64,000 nucleotides of DNA, taken from positions 3,266,603 to 3,330,602 of the forward strand of contig OX393572.1 in the NCBI GenBank assembly GCA_947652115.1. The letters are read 5' to 3'. Position numbers and translations under genes: made by a program. Of the stretch, positions 43,128 through 56,400 are shown piece after piece. The notes beneath the pieces were generated by a model that saw only the letters and a program-made list of their open reading frames with translations, was not told where the DNA came from and made no database searches. Numbering within the stretch: the first letter of the stretch is position 1; each line of letters begins with the position of its first letter. The stretch is from Blastomussa wellsi. Its lineage: Eukaryota; Cnidaria; Anthozoa; Scleractinia; Plerogyridae.

Positions 43128-45184
43128 GTCAAGTGTGTCTCTGGAGAGTGGTGTTGGCGCGAGATGCAACCCGGAGTGCTGGTTTATTAAAACAGGTAAG
43201 CGTTAATTTACATCGAAAAATCAGTGTAAAATTATTGTACGTTTCAGTTGATATTGTTATTTACGCGTTTTTATCCCTGTTAGTTCCCGGGAGAAGCGTA
43301 TCCTGCTTTGGAGTTGGTTGTGGGGGTTGTTGCCCTGGAGGGGGAGGGGGGAGGGAGTGGGGGATGAACTCCCCTATAAAAATGACGATGGTTTTCGTCA
43401 CACGTTTTATGGGAGGGGGGGATTAATGAATTGGAACTGCTTAGGGCACTTTACCCTAACATTAATATTGAGCCAAGAGATTAACGGCAGGAACTGCGTG
43501 ACTCTGCTGATTTTTTCTGAAGTTTCCATTTGGATGAAACCAAAGCCAGTGGACATAAGTGCATTCAGTTGCAAACTCTGTAGTATAGATTTGTGGAGAT
43601 TCCCATTAGTTAAAAAGCTATGACATCATCAAATTTTTGTGATGTCATAACTTAATTTATAGTATTGCGAATTTAAACAAATCCATATTGACAGATTTTA
43701 CATCTGAATGCACTCTAAGACTAATAACTAAGGATTACAGCTAAGACTAAATTAAACGAGACGTTCGTATGGAACGTGAAGCCATGGTCTTAAAATTTAA
43801 CTGAATTGTTGCTTAAAAAGTTAATTATTATCGGCTTTTGCTCGTAAAAACACTCAGCATGAAGACATTGCGTGACTCAAATATAATTTATCTCTTTGGT
43901 CTTTGTGTCATACCGCTTGACACAAAATGTGTATTTCACACTAAACAGATAGCAAACTAGTCTAAACGAGAACTTAAAATTCAAAATAAATGACAGCTGA
44001 CGAGAAACGGCTACAGTTGTAGATCGATCCGCCAATTTAAAAGGAATAACACGGAGACGTGGGAATGTTTTTACAAGGTAAACAAATTCCATGAATGACG
44101 TGGTGCTCTTCATTTATGAACGTCACATGTCCAAACATGTTTTGGCCTGGCCGGCTACATGGCTCGCTGACATAATACCCTTTTTAGTGTATAATATTCC
44201 CTTCAAATCCAATGCTTTGATGAAACCAAATCGCCAGCTATTTGACCTGCCTTAACTTGCAATGAACAAATAAATAGGAACAAGCAATTCACCTTGATTT
44301 AATGGTTAGTTTGTATTAGAAAACTAACAAAAATGTTAAAAACAGAACAATTGTTTGATTTATACTCTCTCTTGTGATTTTATCACTGAATACGCTGCAA
44401 GTTAGTGGTACCCGATTTAGTATTAGTTCCTTCCTGTTATGTACAGTGTATTGAAGGACACACAGTGATGATTGTTATATTTTGTTTCTTTAATTTATTA
44501 AATAAAACAGATACTGTGGATTCCATGTTGCCATGCGTCTGTTCAGTAATAGATCACAGAAGACGTCAAAATGTAGTAAGAACATCAGAGACGCAGTTGG
44601 CTATTGCCTCGTGTGTCACTTTTTTGTTCCTACTACATTTTCACGTCATCAGTGATCTATTGCTGAACACGGCCACATGGAATCTATTAATTTTGTTATT
44701 AACCTGATTTATTAGCATTACCCAATCATGACATTTTGATCTTTGAAATAATGTACCTATAAATGGGCTCATTTAGAATGATTCAGGTCAATCAGACTGG
44801 TTGACTGACTGATTGACTGGTTGATCAATCTATATCTTTCCTAATTTAACCCTATTAATTAATATAATTATTTCACCACTAACTTATTTGAATTTGCTAT
44901 CTTACTCCTGATAGTTTCTTGCCTGTGTAACTTGCTGAACATGTACAGTGTGCAAGGAAACCAGCCCTTACTGGAAAACATTGGTTCTCTGCATCTTAGA
45001 AATTGAAGTTAACTTAGGTGAGTTCAGTTTTTTCCTGTTCCAGTGTGCATGGTCATTGAACAAGTTACTGCAGTTGGGGGAGAAATTTTGCTTGCCATCA
45101 GTTAGTTTTGGCCAAACCACGTGACATTTTTGCACATAATGGATCTATTATTTTCGTTTCATTAACAACTGCATCGCTACAAAA

Positions 45185-45222
<38 letters not shown>

Positions 45223-47407
45223 ATTGGCAGCCAGCTCCTAGATGAAGACTGCTCCCATGGCTGGCAAATCCTGGCAACCCAGCCATGAGCCCCCACGCAG
45301 TAAGGGGAACAGGCACCCGTCACACTGATGGAACAGTGGAAAGAGGGAGGGAAGGGGTGGGAGAAGAACTGCCAGGGCATCGAGCTGCCACGCTACGCCA
45401 AGATGGAACGCTAAACGGAACGCCTCCTGGAATGCTACGCTACAAGCTGAAAGCACATGGCATTGACGCATGCGCATACGTGCTGACACCGCTGACTCCA
45501 AGGGAACGCAAGCGCTCTTTGTTGTTAACTCCATTAAATTGCATTTAATTACATCAAATCTACGGAACAATATGGATGATTCATTTGAACTTGTTAGCTT
45601 TCAGTGTGCTTTTAGGAGAAATAAAACCTGTTCAAGATGTAAACTGATTATGTATCAAAAACCTTGGGCGCTATTTTTTTGCAGGGCTGTAATTTAGTTT
45701 TGCATCACCTGTAGCCTCGTTCTCCACACCCATAGCAAACTTGTTACTTTGTGCATGTGTTTAAATTCTATCAATAACAAGCAATTTCACCCGTATCACC
45801 ACAGGAAAATCAAGCATACTGAGGTGTAACAGGTGTTGTGGGTTACGGCCCTTAATGACAGCCCTGTTTTTGTCTAAACTATCAGGGGTTTCAAAACAAG
45901 CCGGCGGCTGTCGGAGTTCCACTGGCTACTTGACTATTATGCCGCCGGCTACTCTGGTCATAGCAATCAGCTTGAGACCAAAAACCTCACTTAACAGCCG
46001 CCGACTCTTCCAGTAGATGACACCTACTTCAAAACTTGCACTGCATCAAACTTGAATGCAATTTCACCCACTCCTCTCCAGAATTTCCTCCCACCCCCAC
46101 CCTTCTGAAATTTTCAGTTCCCTCTGTGGTGGGGGTGTGGATTATTCTCTAGAGCCACACAATCATTCTTCTTTGGAGGGTGTCATTACATCAAAGTCTA
46201 ATTGGATTCATTGATTTTGTGTTGGTGATCAGAGTTGTTTTAGGATGTGGAAACTGTGTGTAAACTCTGGATCAAGAGTGTCCATGGCCTTGCGATGAAT
46301 GTGGTCACCAATGCAACTAAAATTTCATCCCTGGCTATTAAAAGTTCTGGTTTTGTCGCCAAATGGCTACTACATTTCTTTGTATTGATGATGCATAATT
46401 GCCCTTTTCTCAGACATTGTGTACCTACAGAAATTTTAATGAAGTAAAAACCTGCATGTAAGAACCTATGTTTTTTACAGTATGGCAAAATAGGTTCTTG
46501 TATTTTGGGGTAACTGTTGTTACTGACAATTTAGGCTGAGTAGGTTCTTACTCAGGTTCTTAATTTATATGGGAAGACAAAGCTGTTGATTTCCAGAAAA
46601 AATAAATAAAATTGGGTTTGTTCCTTCACTATACAGCATTTATTCATCACTGAATTGGCATAAGTCTAACAAAAGTGACTAAAAAATGTATAAGTAGTTA
46701 CTGGTAAAAGTATCTTTTCAACAAGAGCTGTGCATTAAAATGTACTACAATCCTCGTATAAGAACCTGCTTATATTTGCTTGGCTAAAAAGGTTCTAAAA
46801 TTTTGGAGGAGTTTGAAATCGCCCTATAATGCTTTGCAAACCGTATAATGCCTCGTGCATGCCTATGGATTGTGTCTCTTTTAATGCAATCTGGCGACTA
46901 AAAATTTGAATTTGGCAACTTTTTTTACCACTTAGTCTATTTGGCGACCAAAGGATTTTTTTAATTTCGAAACCCTGCACCTATTAGTATAAATGGGTGC
47001 AAATGAATTGTCAGGAAAATAAACCGGCAACCAGAATTTCCCAATTAACAATTAGACCACAAGCCGAGTTTTCTATGAGCGAATAGTCAACGAGACACAG
47101 CCGATTTTCTGGAAGGTGGCAATACACTAAAAAATTTGGATCACCTTGCCAACAACTGACTTTTTATCTTTCTGCTAATTCCTGTTAATCAACAACTGTG
47201 ATGAGTTCCGTCATCAGAAGGAGGAAAGATTTTCGTGACTACAAATTACTAGCTGACGACCGAAACTCTTTATTAAGCCACCAACAATACGCTGCAGCCC
47301 TTCGTCGGATCTCCGACGAAGGGCTAACGCCCGAAACATCAGCTCTCGAATCTCTTTACGGTGGCCAATTCACATTATCAAGCCATTTGATAAAACCAAA
47401 TTATACT

Positions 47408-47451
<44 letters not shown>

Positions 47452-50400
47452 CTATTTGATAGTTTATATATCTTATTAGACGTTTTGTTGTGTAGTATCG
47501 CGAGTTATAAAGCTATATTGGCATTTCTATGCTGATCAATAAAGTCCAGCCAAACCCTTTTGGTAAGTGGACAGGTGATGAGTAGGTGTAAATGCTGGAG
47601 GGACTCACTTTCCACACCACAGAAGTGCATAAGGTCGCGGTAACCAAACCAAGTTCATAAAGGAATGAGTTATCAGTAACCAATGTACTGGTAATTTATA
47701 GACGAGTGGCATTATATTACCCTATGCAAAATTTTTGTTCTTTGAAGACCAGTCGTGCACAAGCATTCTGTATCCATTGTAGTTTATTTACCAAGCAATC
47801 TGGACAGTAATCCATACAGAAGGTTGTTGCAGTAATCTATACAGCTGGTGATGAAGGCATGGACGAGTGCCTCAGTCAACTGTTGTGAAAGATATTTCCT
47901 GAAACGGCAAATAAATTATTGTGTATGTAACAAAAAGAAGAACTACAGATCTTTGTGTGATGATGTGTGTTGCCATGCTTAGACAGCCTGGAATCAAACC
48001 AGGAGCCAAGATTTCTCACAGTGTCACAGGCTGGATCTTCACATTCCAAACACAAATACTGACAATATCCAACTTCTCAAGTTGTTGTGGCATCCCAATA
48101 ATAAGGAGTTCAGTTTCATCATCATTCAGGTCGAGATTATCGTTGAACATCCATCCATTCCTTAGGTACAATGTAGTGTTTGATACTTTTCACCGCAAGA
48201 TGTTGGTCAGACTTGTCATTTGGACTAAGGCAACATAAATTTATGTACATGTATCATCAGCGTAACAGATGCACAAGAAATTACTCCACATCTTAAGAGA
48301 TTAAAACTAACTAGAAACAGAGTGGTTCAGAGTGAAGCATCCAAAAAGGGACCGAGGCACCATGCTAAGGACATGAGAATGGGATTATATGATGCACTGT
48401 AAACTTCTGATTCTCAAAACCTCTCTCCAGTTTCCTGGGAAGTCCTGGTTCCATTACAATTTGGCTTTTCACAAGGATGCTGCCACTTCTGGTGTGGTGG
48501 AGTGGTCCCGGATGAATTTGATTTATACAATTATCTTACCTGACCATCGTCTCAGCTTCAACCTAGCCAGCACCCACTCTTGACGGCACCAGCTTTTACA
48601 TTACCATTCCCCTAACCTGCCTATTTGCCAGAACAATGTTGACACTTGTGTGCAGCTTTTGGGGAGTGGGGTATCCCCCTTCTCCCAGAGAAACTGGAGA
48701 GGCCCTCTATTTGTGGGACTGTGCTTGGCATTGTGTTGGATTCGCTTCAGGCCCCTCTTCTGCATGAAAAGTATGATCGCATTGCCAGCCTCCTGGAGTC
48801 CTGTCTTGAAAGCAGCACTGCACAAAGAAGGAGCTGGTAATCTCTAACATGCCTGCAAAGTTATCCTCCAGCAGCATACCTGCCATATGATAAATCTGCT
48901 GTCTGCCTTTGGAAGTGACAATCATCCGTTTGCACTCAACCATGAGTTTCATCGAGACCTTTCTTGGTGGCATGGATTTTTGCTTTCATGTGATGATCTC
49001 AGTTTTCTGTGCTCCCCTTCCTGATTTTCATGTTTCAAGCAATGCAGCTTACTCACTTGGTTATGGTGCAATCTTCAATCATTAAAGTGCACCTAATACC
49101 AAAGTATTTTTTTTCGCTAAAATACACTTCTGTACCAGTTCGAAACGCATTTCACCTTTTGTTTCTATTTTTCACCAAATTCTGGCTATTGATTGCATTA
49201 GGAAAACTGTTCATTTGTTCCACGACCGAGTCAGAAGGAGCATGGGTCTATTCTTGATTTGACGTCACAAATTGACTTGCATCACATCAAGTCTTTGTGA
49301 ACATGCATGCAATTCAATTTGTGACGTCAAATCAAGAATAGACCCACGCCCCTTCTGACTCGGTCATGAAACAAATGATGAACAGTTTTTCAAAACTTTT
49401 AAATGCTATAAATAGCCAGAATTTGATGAAAAGGAGAAACGAAAGATGGAATGTGTTTTGAACTGGTACAAAGGTGTATTTTACCGAAAAAATATTCTCA
49501 ACAGCCCTAATCAATTTCCTACTAGGAACTTCTCCCTGTGGTTGTTGCAGCGTTGTTATGGGACCACTGGATTACTGTGGATTATTGTGCGGACAATGTC
49601 TCTGGTCAGCGTTTTGCATTTCAGCAACTTGAGGGATCCAAACATCATGGTTCTCTTTCATCCCTTGTCTTTGGTGGGAGCACACCACCATTCTTTTGCT
49701 TTTACTCCTTCAGACAATTCGATTGCTGTTACCATGTCTCTATTTTCAACATTTTCTTCATCTGGCTGCTGCCTGGAACAACCCCTGTGTCACCATCACT
49801 TCTGGCCCAGCTTCCCGCATTTTGACAGGCAAGTTCCAGTACTTAACCAATAGTCTTGCACCTTCCACTCATCAGGTCTACGGCTCAGCCCAGTGCCAAT
49901 TTTTACAATTTTGTAGCCAGGATGCCTCTGTGGATGCTAGTGTGGACCCCTCTTACCTGACAGTGAACAAGTTTATGTACCCACTTAGCAGATTTTCTTC
50001 ACCACTCCTCTATTAAAATTCATTTGTCTACCTTGGACTGGATCTTTTACGGACTGGGGTATATACTCCTGGTAGAATTCTTGAAAGAGAGTCCTGACAA
50101 AAGCAGTCCAACAGTTTCCTGAGCTGTAAAATCAGGTTGGGCAGAGGACTATCAACCCCCTCCCATAAAAAAATGAACTTGATACAGAAACTACATTGGT
50201 AATGGGTGCTATCCAGGATCAGACCTGGGTGGCCTGTGACATCTCAGATGAAGGTTTCCTCCACTGGGGTGGAGCGCCAATGATTGCTCCAGGTGAAAGC
50301 TGCAAGGAAGCCAGAACCACAACAATGTTGCATGAACGATCCCTCCTCAAACCCAAATACCACTTAAATATAGACCCTATGCAAATATGGCGGCTGCTAT

Positions 50401-53400
50401 TTTTTGGCCCCGAAAAGAAACATTTGTCAAGAGAATTAATTACTTTCCCTTAAAGATTAAGTCAATTTAAATCGATATATGGAGTTTTAAGGCTATACTT
50501 CTAACCAGTGGAAAGTTATAGGACCATTTATATTGCTAAAAACATGAAAGCGAGGCTGGGCGGGCCAGAGTAGCTTTTTCCATACAAATCTCTTAAATTT
50601 AAATCAGCCACAATTTTGCAGGAATTTAACCAAAAACACTGAAACTTCCCAGAGTAGTATATTATACCATTTACTTCCCAGTGTCGCAATCTGAATCTTA
50701 ACAAACTTGACCAGACTACAAACAACAATGGCAGCCATTTTTGCATAGGGTCTGTGGGATGCTGGAATGTCAGAACAATAATTATTTATGCCATCTGAAA
50801 GACAACAGTTATGAAGGAGAATAGAAGGTACAACTGCACTCCACGCCCCATTGATTCTGCTTGGCAATTCAGGTTCCAAACTGGGATCCATCAACACTGG
50901 CTAAGAAGGCACAATAGGCAATGAAGGATTTGGCACCATGAATTATAATGGACTAAGATTTCAACACTCTTTACATTTAAAAGAGCCTTGTCATAGACGG
51001 CACTTGTTTCATGCATAGTGACATCCACAAGTATACATGTACATGGACGCCACGAAATGGCCATGGCAGAAATCAGATTGACCACATGGGGATTTAGGAG
51101 CTCACTTCTCAATGTCAAAGTACAGTGAGGAGCAGATGCTGCAAGTGATCATCATCTTGTCAGATGCAAGATATGACTGAAGCTGGCAAGAAACCAAAAC
51201 TAATGACAAGGACCATCTATGACATTGCAAAGTTAAAAGATCCTTTGCAAAACCAAAACGTCAGCATAGTCCTGAAGAATCGCTTTGAAGCCTTAGCTCT
51301 AGACAGTGAAGGTCCAAGTGTGGATGATGCATGGACAGGGTACAGAGGCTACTGCAATGCAGTGGCCAAAACACCTGGAAAAAGAGCAAGAACACGAAAG
51401 GATTGGTGGAGGTCCTCCAACTGGAACTACATCAAGGAAAGGAGAGAGCTAAAACAAAACTTCATGAACTTCCACTCAGTGTGAAGGAACGAAAATACGT
51501 GAAGGAAAGAAAACAGCACCAGCTGAAGACAATGAAGTGAAGAAGAGAGCTAGAGACGGGAGGTGAGGAACCTTGGAAAGAATTGTGGAAGAAGCAGAAT
51601 AAGCAACACACCAGAACAACCTGCAAGATCTATACATGAAAATGAGACTACTAAGTGGAGGCCTCAGGAAACCAAGCACTGGAATACAAACTAAGGATGG
51701 CAAACTTGTCACCACAGAGGAAGAAGTTCTTGAAAGGTTTAAAGAACATTTCTGTGAAGTGTTGAATGTGGCTTGGGAAGAAACCGAAATCCCAGAGGGA
51801 TTTTCATTCCAAGAATTGAGACGAGCCATAATATCTCGACTGAAGAATGGTTAATATCCTGGTGCAGACAAAGCCAGCCCTGCAGTCCCCTTAAATCAGC
51901 TGCTGAACATTTTCAGCCAAACTCTTAACCAGTTCAAAGGTCCATCTGACTGGAAGAAAGCAACACTGGCAAAAATATCAAAGAAAGGTGACCCATCTAT
52001 ACGGTGACAACCACTGCGGGATATCCTTACTTTCAGTACCACACAAGGTCTTCTGCAGAATGTTACTCTCTAGGATGCAGGAGGGAGTTGAAAATAGATT
52101 ACGACAAGAACAGGCCACCTACCATAGTGGACGGGAAACAACTGAACAGATCCCCATCCTTAGAAACATCTTGGAACAGAGCGCTGAGTGGCAAATGCCC
52201 CTGCTCATCAGTTTCACTGATTTTAAGAAGGCTTTTGATAGTTTTTGATAGTGTGAGAAAAGACAAGATCTGGATAACTTTGTCAACATAAACAGGAGCT
52301 TTACAAGTATGTTGGAAGCACCTGTTGTGTTGTTCAAAGAGGACGTACATCTGCCTGGTTTCCTGTGGAGACTGGAGTCATGAAGGATTGCATTATGTCT
52401 AGATCTGCCTTTCTATCCAACATGAATATAATTTGGTTTTATCAACTGGGTTGATAATGTCAATTGACCACCGTAAAAAGATTCAAGAGCTGACGTTACG
52501 AGTGTTAGCCCTTCGTCGGAGCGAAACGAGCGTTTCTTTAGAAACTTACCCCCTCTATCCAACATGAACACTGGCTGGATAATGAATAACATGAACAATG
52601 CAAGGAGAGGTCTGACATGGAGGCTCCAGGGATGTAGCTAAGAAATTACAAAGCTGGCCCACAAACAAGCTCAGCTGACTTTTCTGACCATTGTAGCTGC
52701 AAAATTTCTTTGAGTCTTTGTTTTCTTTAGTGAAATTTAAGCCGATGATAAGCTTTCTTTCAACTGGTGAAATTAGCTGGTAGCTGGCCCTTAGCTACAT
52801 CCCTGATGCTCACCATAGTCCTGGAAGATCTTGACTATGCAGACTACATAGCCCTCCTCTCAAGCTGGCATAAAGATCTCCAAGAAAATTGCAGCTGCCT
52901 CCACAATATACTGGACTCCGCGTCAACACAAGACAAAGGTGGAGACCACGTGGAGGAGAATCATTGAAGCAGAGTGGAAAGGACTGGGCTGGCCAAACTG
53001 GAATGAGGTGGAACAGTGTGCAAAAGACCATGATGGATGGACGACGATGTTGTGCTCCACTCGTAGGGGTGAAGAGGACAATTGATTGATTGATTGTCTG
53101 CAGTTCGTCTGTTACCCATTGGGGCTCTGAATACTGTCATTCATGAGCCCCTCTTTCTCTTGGCGTGTTGTTTTTCAGCTTCGAGGTCCCCTGGCTTGGG
53201 GTGAGAGCTAATTGCTAGGTTGCCATGATTTACCAGCTATGGGAGCAGTCTCCATCTCGGAGCTGGCTGCCAATAGTGGAAGCTCCTGGATGTCTCGGTC
53301 ACCCAACCTCCATTATTTCGTGATGCAGTTGTTAAATACAGTGGAGTTAAAAACAAAGCATTTGTGTTCCCTTGAGGTTCAGCAGAGTTCCGTTATGTAC

Positions 53401-56400
53401 ATGTGCCAGTGAATTCACTGAAAGTCAGTGTTTCCTTGTGGCCTGCAGTGTTTTGTGATACATATGCGCCAGTGCATTTGTTAAGTGCCTACATTCCCTT
53501 GCGGTTTGTGGTGTTCACATTCACCAGTGCATGCTTAGAGCTGGCATTGGTATTCCTGTGCAGTCAGCAGTCTTCTTTTGTTCAAATGTGTGTGGATTTC
53601 TTGAACTTTCGTCAAGATGTTTTAATTTTGTAGAGTTCAAGTGAGCGCTGTTTCTGCCTGGTAGCTGATCTTTGGAGATGTTCCTCCTCCTTTCACACCC
53701 TAGGAACTGGCTGCCAAAAGTGGAAGCTCCCGGATGTCTCGGGTACCCAACCTTCATTTTGTTAACATGTAGTACAAAGTTAGTTTATACTGGGTACTTG
53801 TTGTAAAGGAGCTCCATTGTGGCAGGCACAGTGGTTGGGTTAATAGTTAGTGTGCTGGACTTCAAATTGACCATCTGGGGTCACTGTTATTGCGGGCCAA
53901 GACTATTCACTTTCGTGCCTCTCTCCACCCAGAAGTAGAAAACAAAATGGGTACTGGTAAATTGCTGGGGCAATCTGACCGAATGCTGATGAGTAAGTGG
54001 CCTGCGATGGACAAACATCCCATTTCCGAGTAGGGGTAGGGTAGCAATTCTCCTAGCTGCTTACCCCCATTCTGGTACCCCCTCCCCTCACAGTTCTGTC
54101 AATCTCGTAAATTTATTCCTTACATTTTATCCTTTCCACTGTACTGGTGAGTAAAAAATGATTGATTTATTTTTCTTCAGCCAACAGGTTCTGGACAGTA
54201 ACATTGATGGATCAACTCATAAAAAGGAAAGAACTTCTCCATAACAAAACGTAAGTACAGTTTCCCTTTAGCCTTTTTAAGAAGATTTAGTCTGGTAGCC
54301 AGCTGAAATCTTGACCATACCAAGCATTTTCAATTGGCAATTTAGCAGTCTTCTTGGACTCAGATCAATGTCAAATGTGGAAAAGGTATTGGTCTTACTG
54401 TATATTGAAGTGTGATATAATACACTGTATATATAAGTAAAACTGGAATTTTATGTGTATCAGATTTGATGTACATGTAATGAAATTCATACCAATGTCT
54501 GAGACCTTCACATTGCACTGCAAGACATTGGTGTACTACGTCAAATTTGATACGCGTAAAATTCTTGATTTCGTGAAGCACTTTAGAATAAATATAAGCG
54601 ATATAAAAATAGAACGACATTTTGATGACTCCATGTGATCGTTATCAAGTTCGAAGTACATGATAGAATTGATTGCATATTATAGTAGTAGTTGTTTGAA
54701 AATATGTAGGGAATTAAAAAGGGTATTAAAACATTGAATTGTTATGTAAAAAGTTTGGCACGAATTGAATCCGATTGGGTGTTGAGTTTTGGTTTTATGT
54801 TCCTAATCAACAGCATCTCAGATTAGACAGTCAAACTTTGTGCGGCATTTCTTTAGAACTATAAATTGGTCTTGTAGATTAGTTGGTTGCAGCCCGTGTT
54901 CTTCTTTCAAGTGTTTACCAATAGAAGAATGTTTATGTTCAGCGATGCATTGAAAGAGGTGTCGGGATGTGTATCCGACATAATCTGTATCGCACAGATC
55001 ACATGAAAATTTGTAGACAACACAATGTTGGTTAATTAGGGGAGGTTTGGCCTCCACACCTTTGATGTCATCAATGATTTTTCTACTATTAAACACTGGG
55101 CGCAAATTACTTCCAATTTTCTTGCCGAGTTCGCTGAGATCTTTTTGCACAGCGTCGGCCGACCTCTGATCTTTGTATGGCAAGACAATTCTAATTTGCT
55201 GATCTAGTGGGATTTGGTGCCTAAAAAAGGGTAAGGGTAGGGTGTGAATCAAATTACAATCACTGTACAAGCTATATTTGCATGGTTATTAGGTGATTTC
55301 TTGAATGTAAGAATAATTTACAATCAAATCTTCAGATTAAGGTGGCTTGATCGGATTTTTGAGTGAAGATACCTTTCAACTTTGAGCAGCTAGTGTACCA
55401 CCATAGAGTATCTGACAGAAAATCGATTGCTCCAGGTGCACTAGAGAAAGATCAAAGTTTCATATGAAGGTAATTTTATCGTGATCGTAGTTACCATAGC
55501 AATGTAGTGACGTCATGCCCCACTTTACGCGAGACCGAATAACCTGTCATCAAGGGATAATTTTGGAAAACCCTTCCAGGATCTTTAACCTGACATAATT
55601 TTCTTGAGGCCTGCCAAATTTGAAAAAAAATTGTAACAGCAATTTCGAGAAAATCGTATTACTTCCTGAATGTTATAAAAAAGTTTGTTCACTAGGCCTG
55701 ATGTAACATGACTTTGGTCTGAAATAAATTGAATATCATCCAATTACATTTGGTGAAAATCTTAGAAAAATCGTTTTATTCGATTTCTGAAAACACTGGC
55801 TTGAATCTGAACTGGAGTGGAGTGTTATTTTGCATTTTCGTCAAATTGACCCTACATTTATTAAAATGGTCGTTATTTAAAAAGCGGTAGATAATTTTTT
55901 TTTAATTATTCTTCAGGTAGATTAACCAATATTTAATATAATCTCGGAGTTTAAACCTCGTTGAAACATTGTAAGGTGGTCAATTTGTAGCCTCAACTTT
56001 GGTAAACATTGCGCTTATTTTCCTTTATTGTCTTGAATCTCCGTGCAACTGTACATTTCAATGCGTCGTGAATTCATATATCGTTACATGAATTAATAAG
56101 GTATTGAAATTTACAATTGCACGGACATTAGAGACAATGGATAGGTATAATTGGAACCACAAGCGACTAGACGGAAAATAAACACAATGTTTACCAAAGT
56201 TAAGGCTACAAATTGACAGCTTTAGAATGTTTCAATGAAGTTTAAACTCCGGGATTATATCAAATATTGGTTAATCTACCTGAAGAATAATTTTTAGAAA
56301 AATTTATCTACCGCTTTTTAAATAGTGACCATTTTAATAAATATAGGCTCTTATAAAAATTCTTCAAATTTGGCAGACCTCAAGAAAAGTATATCAGGTC

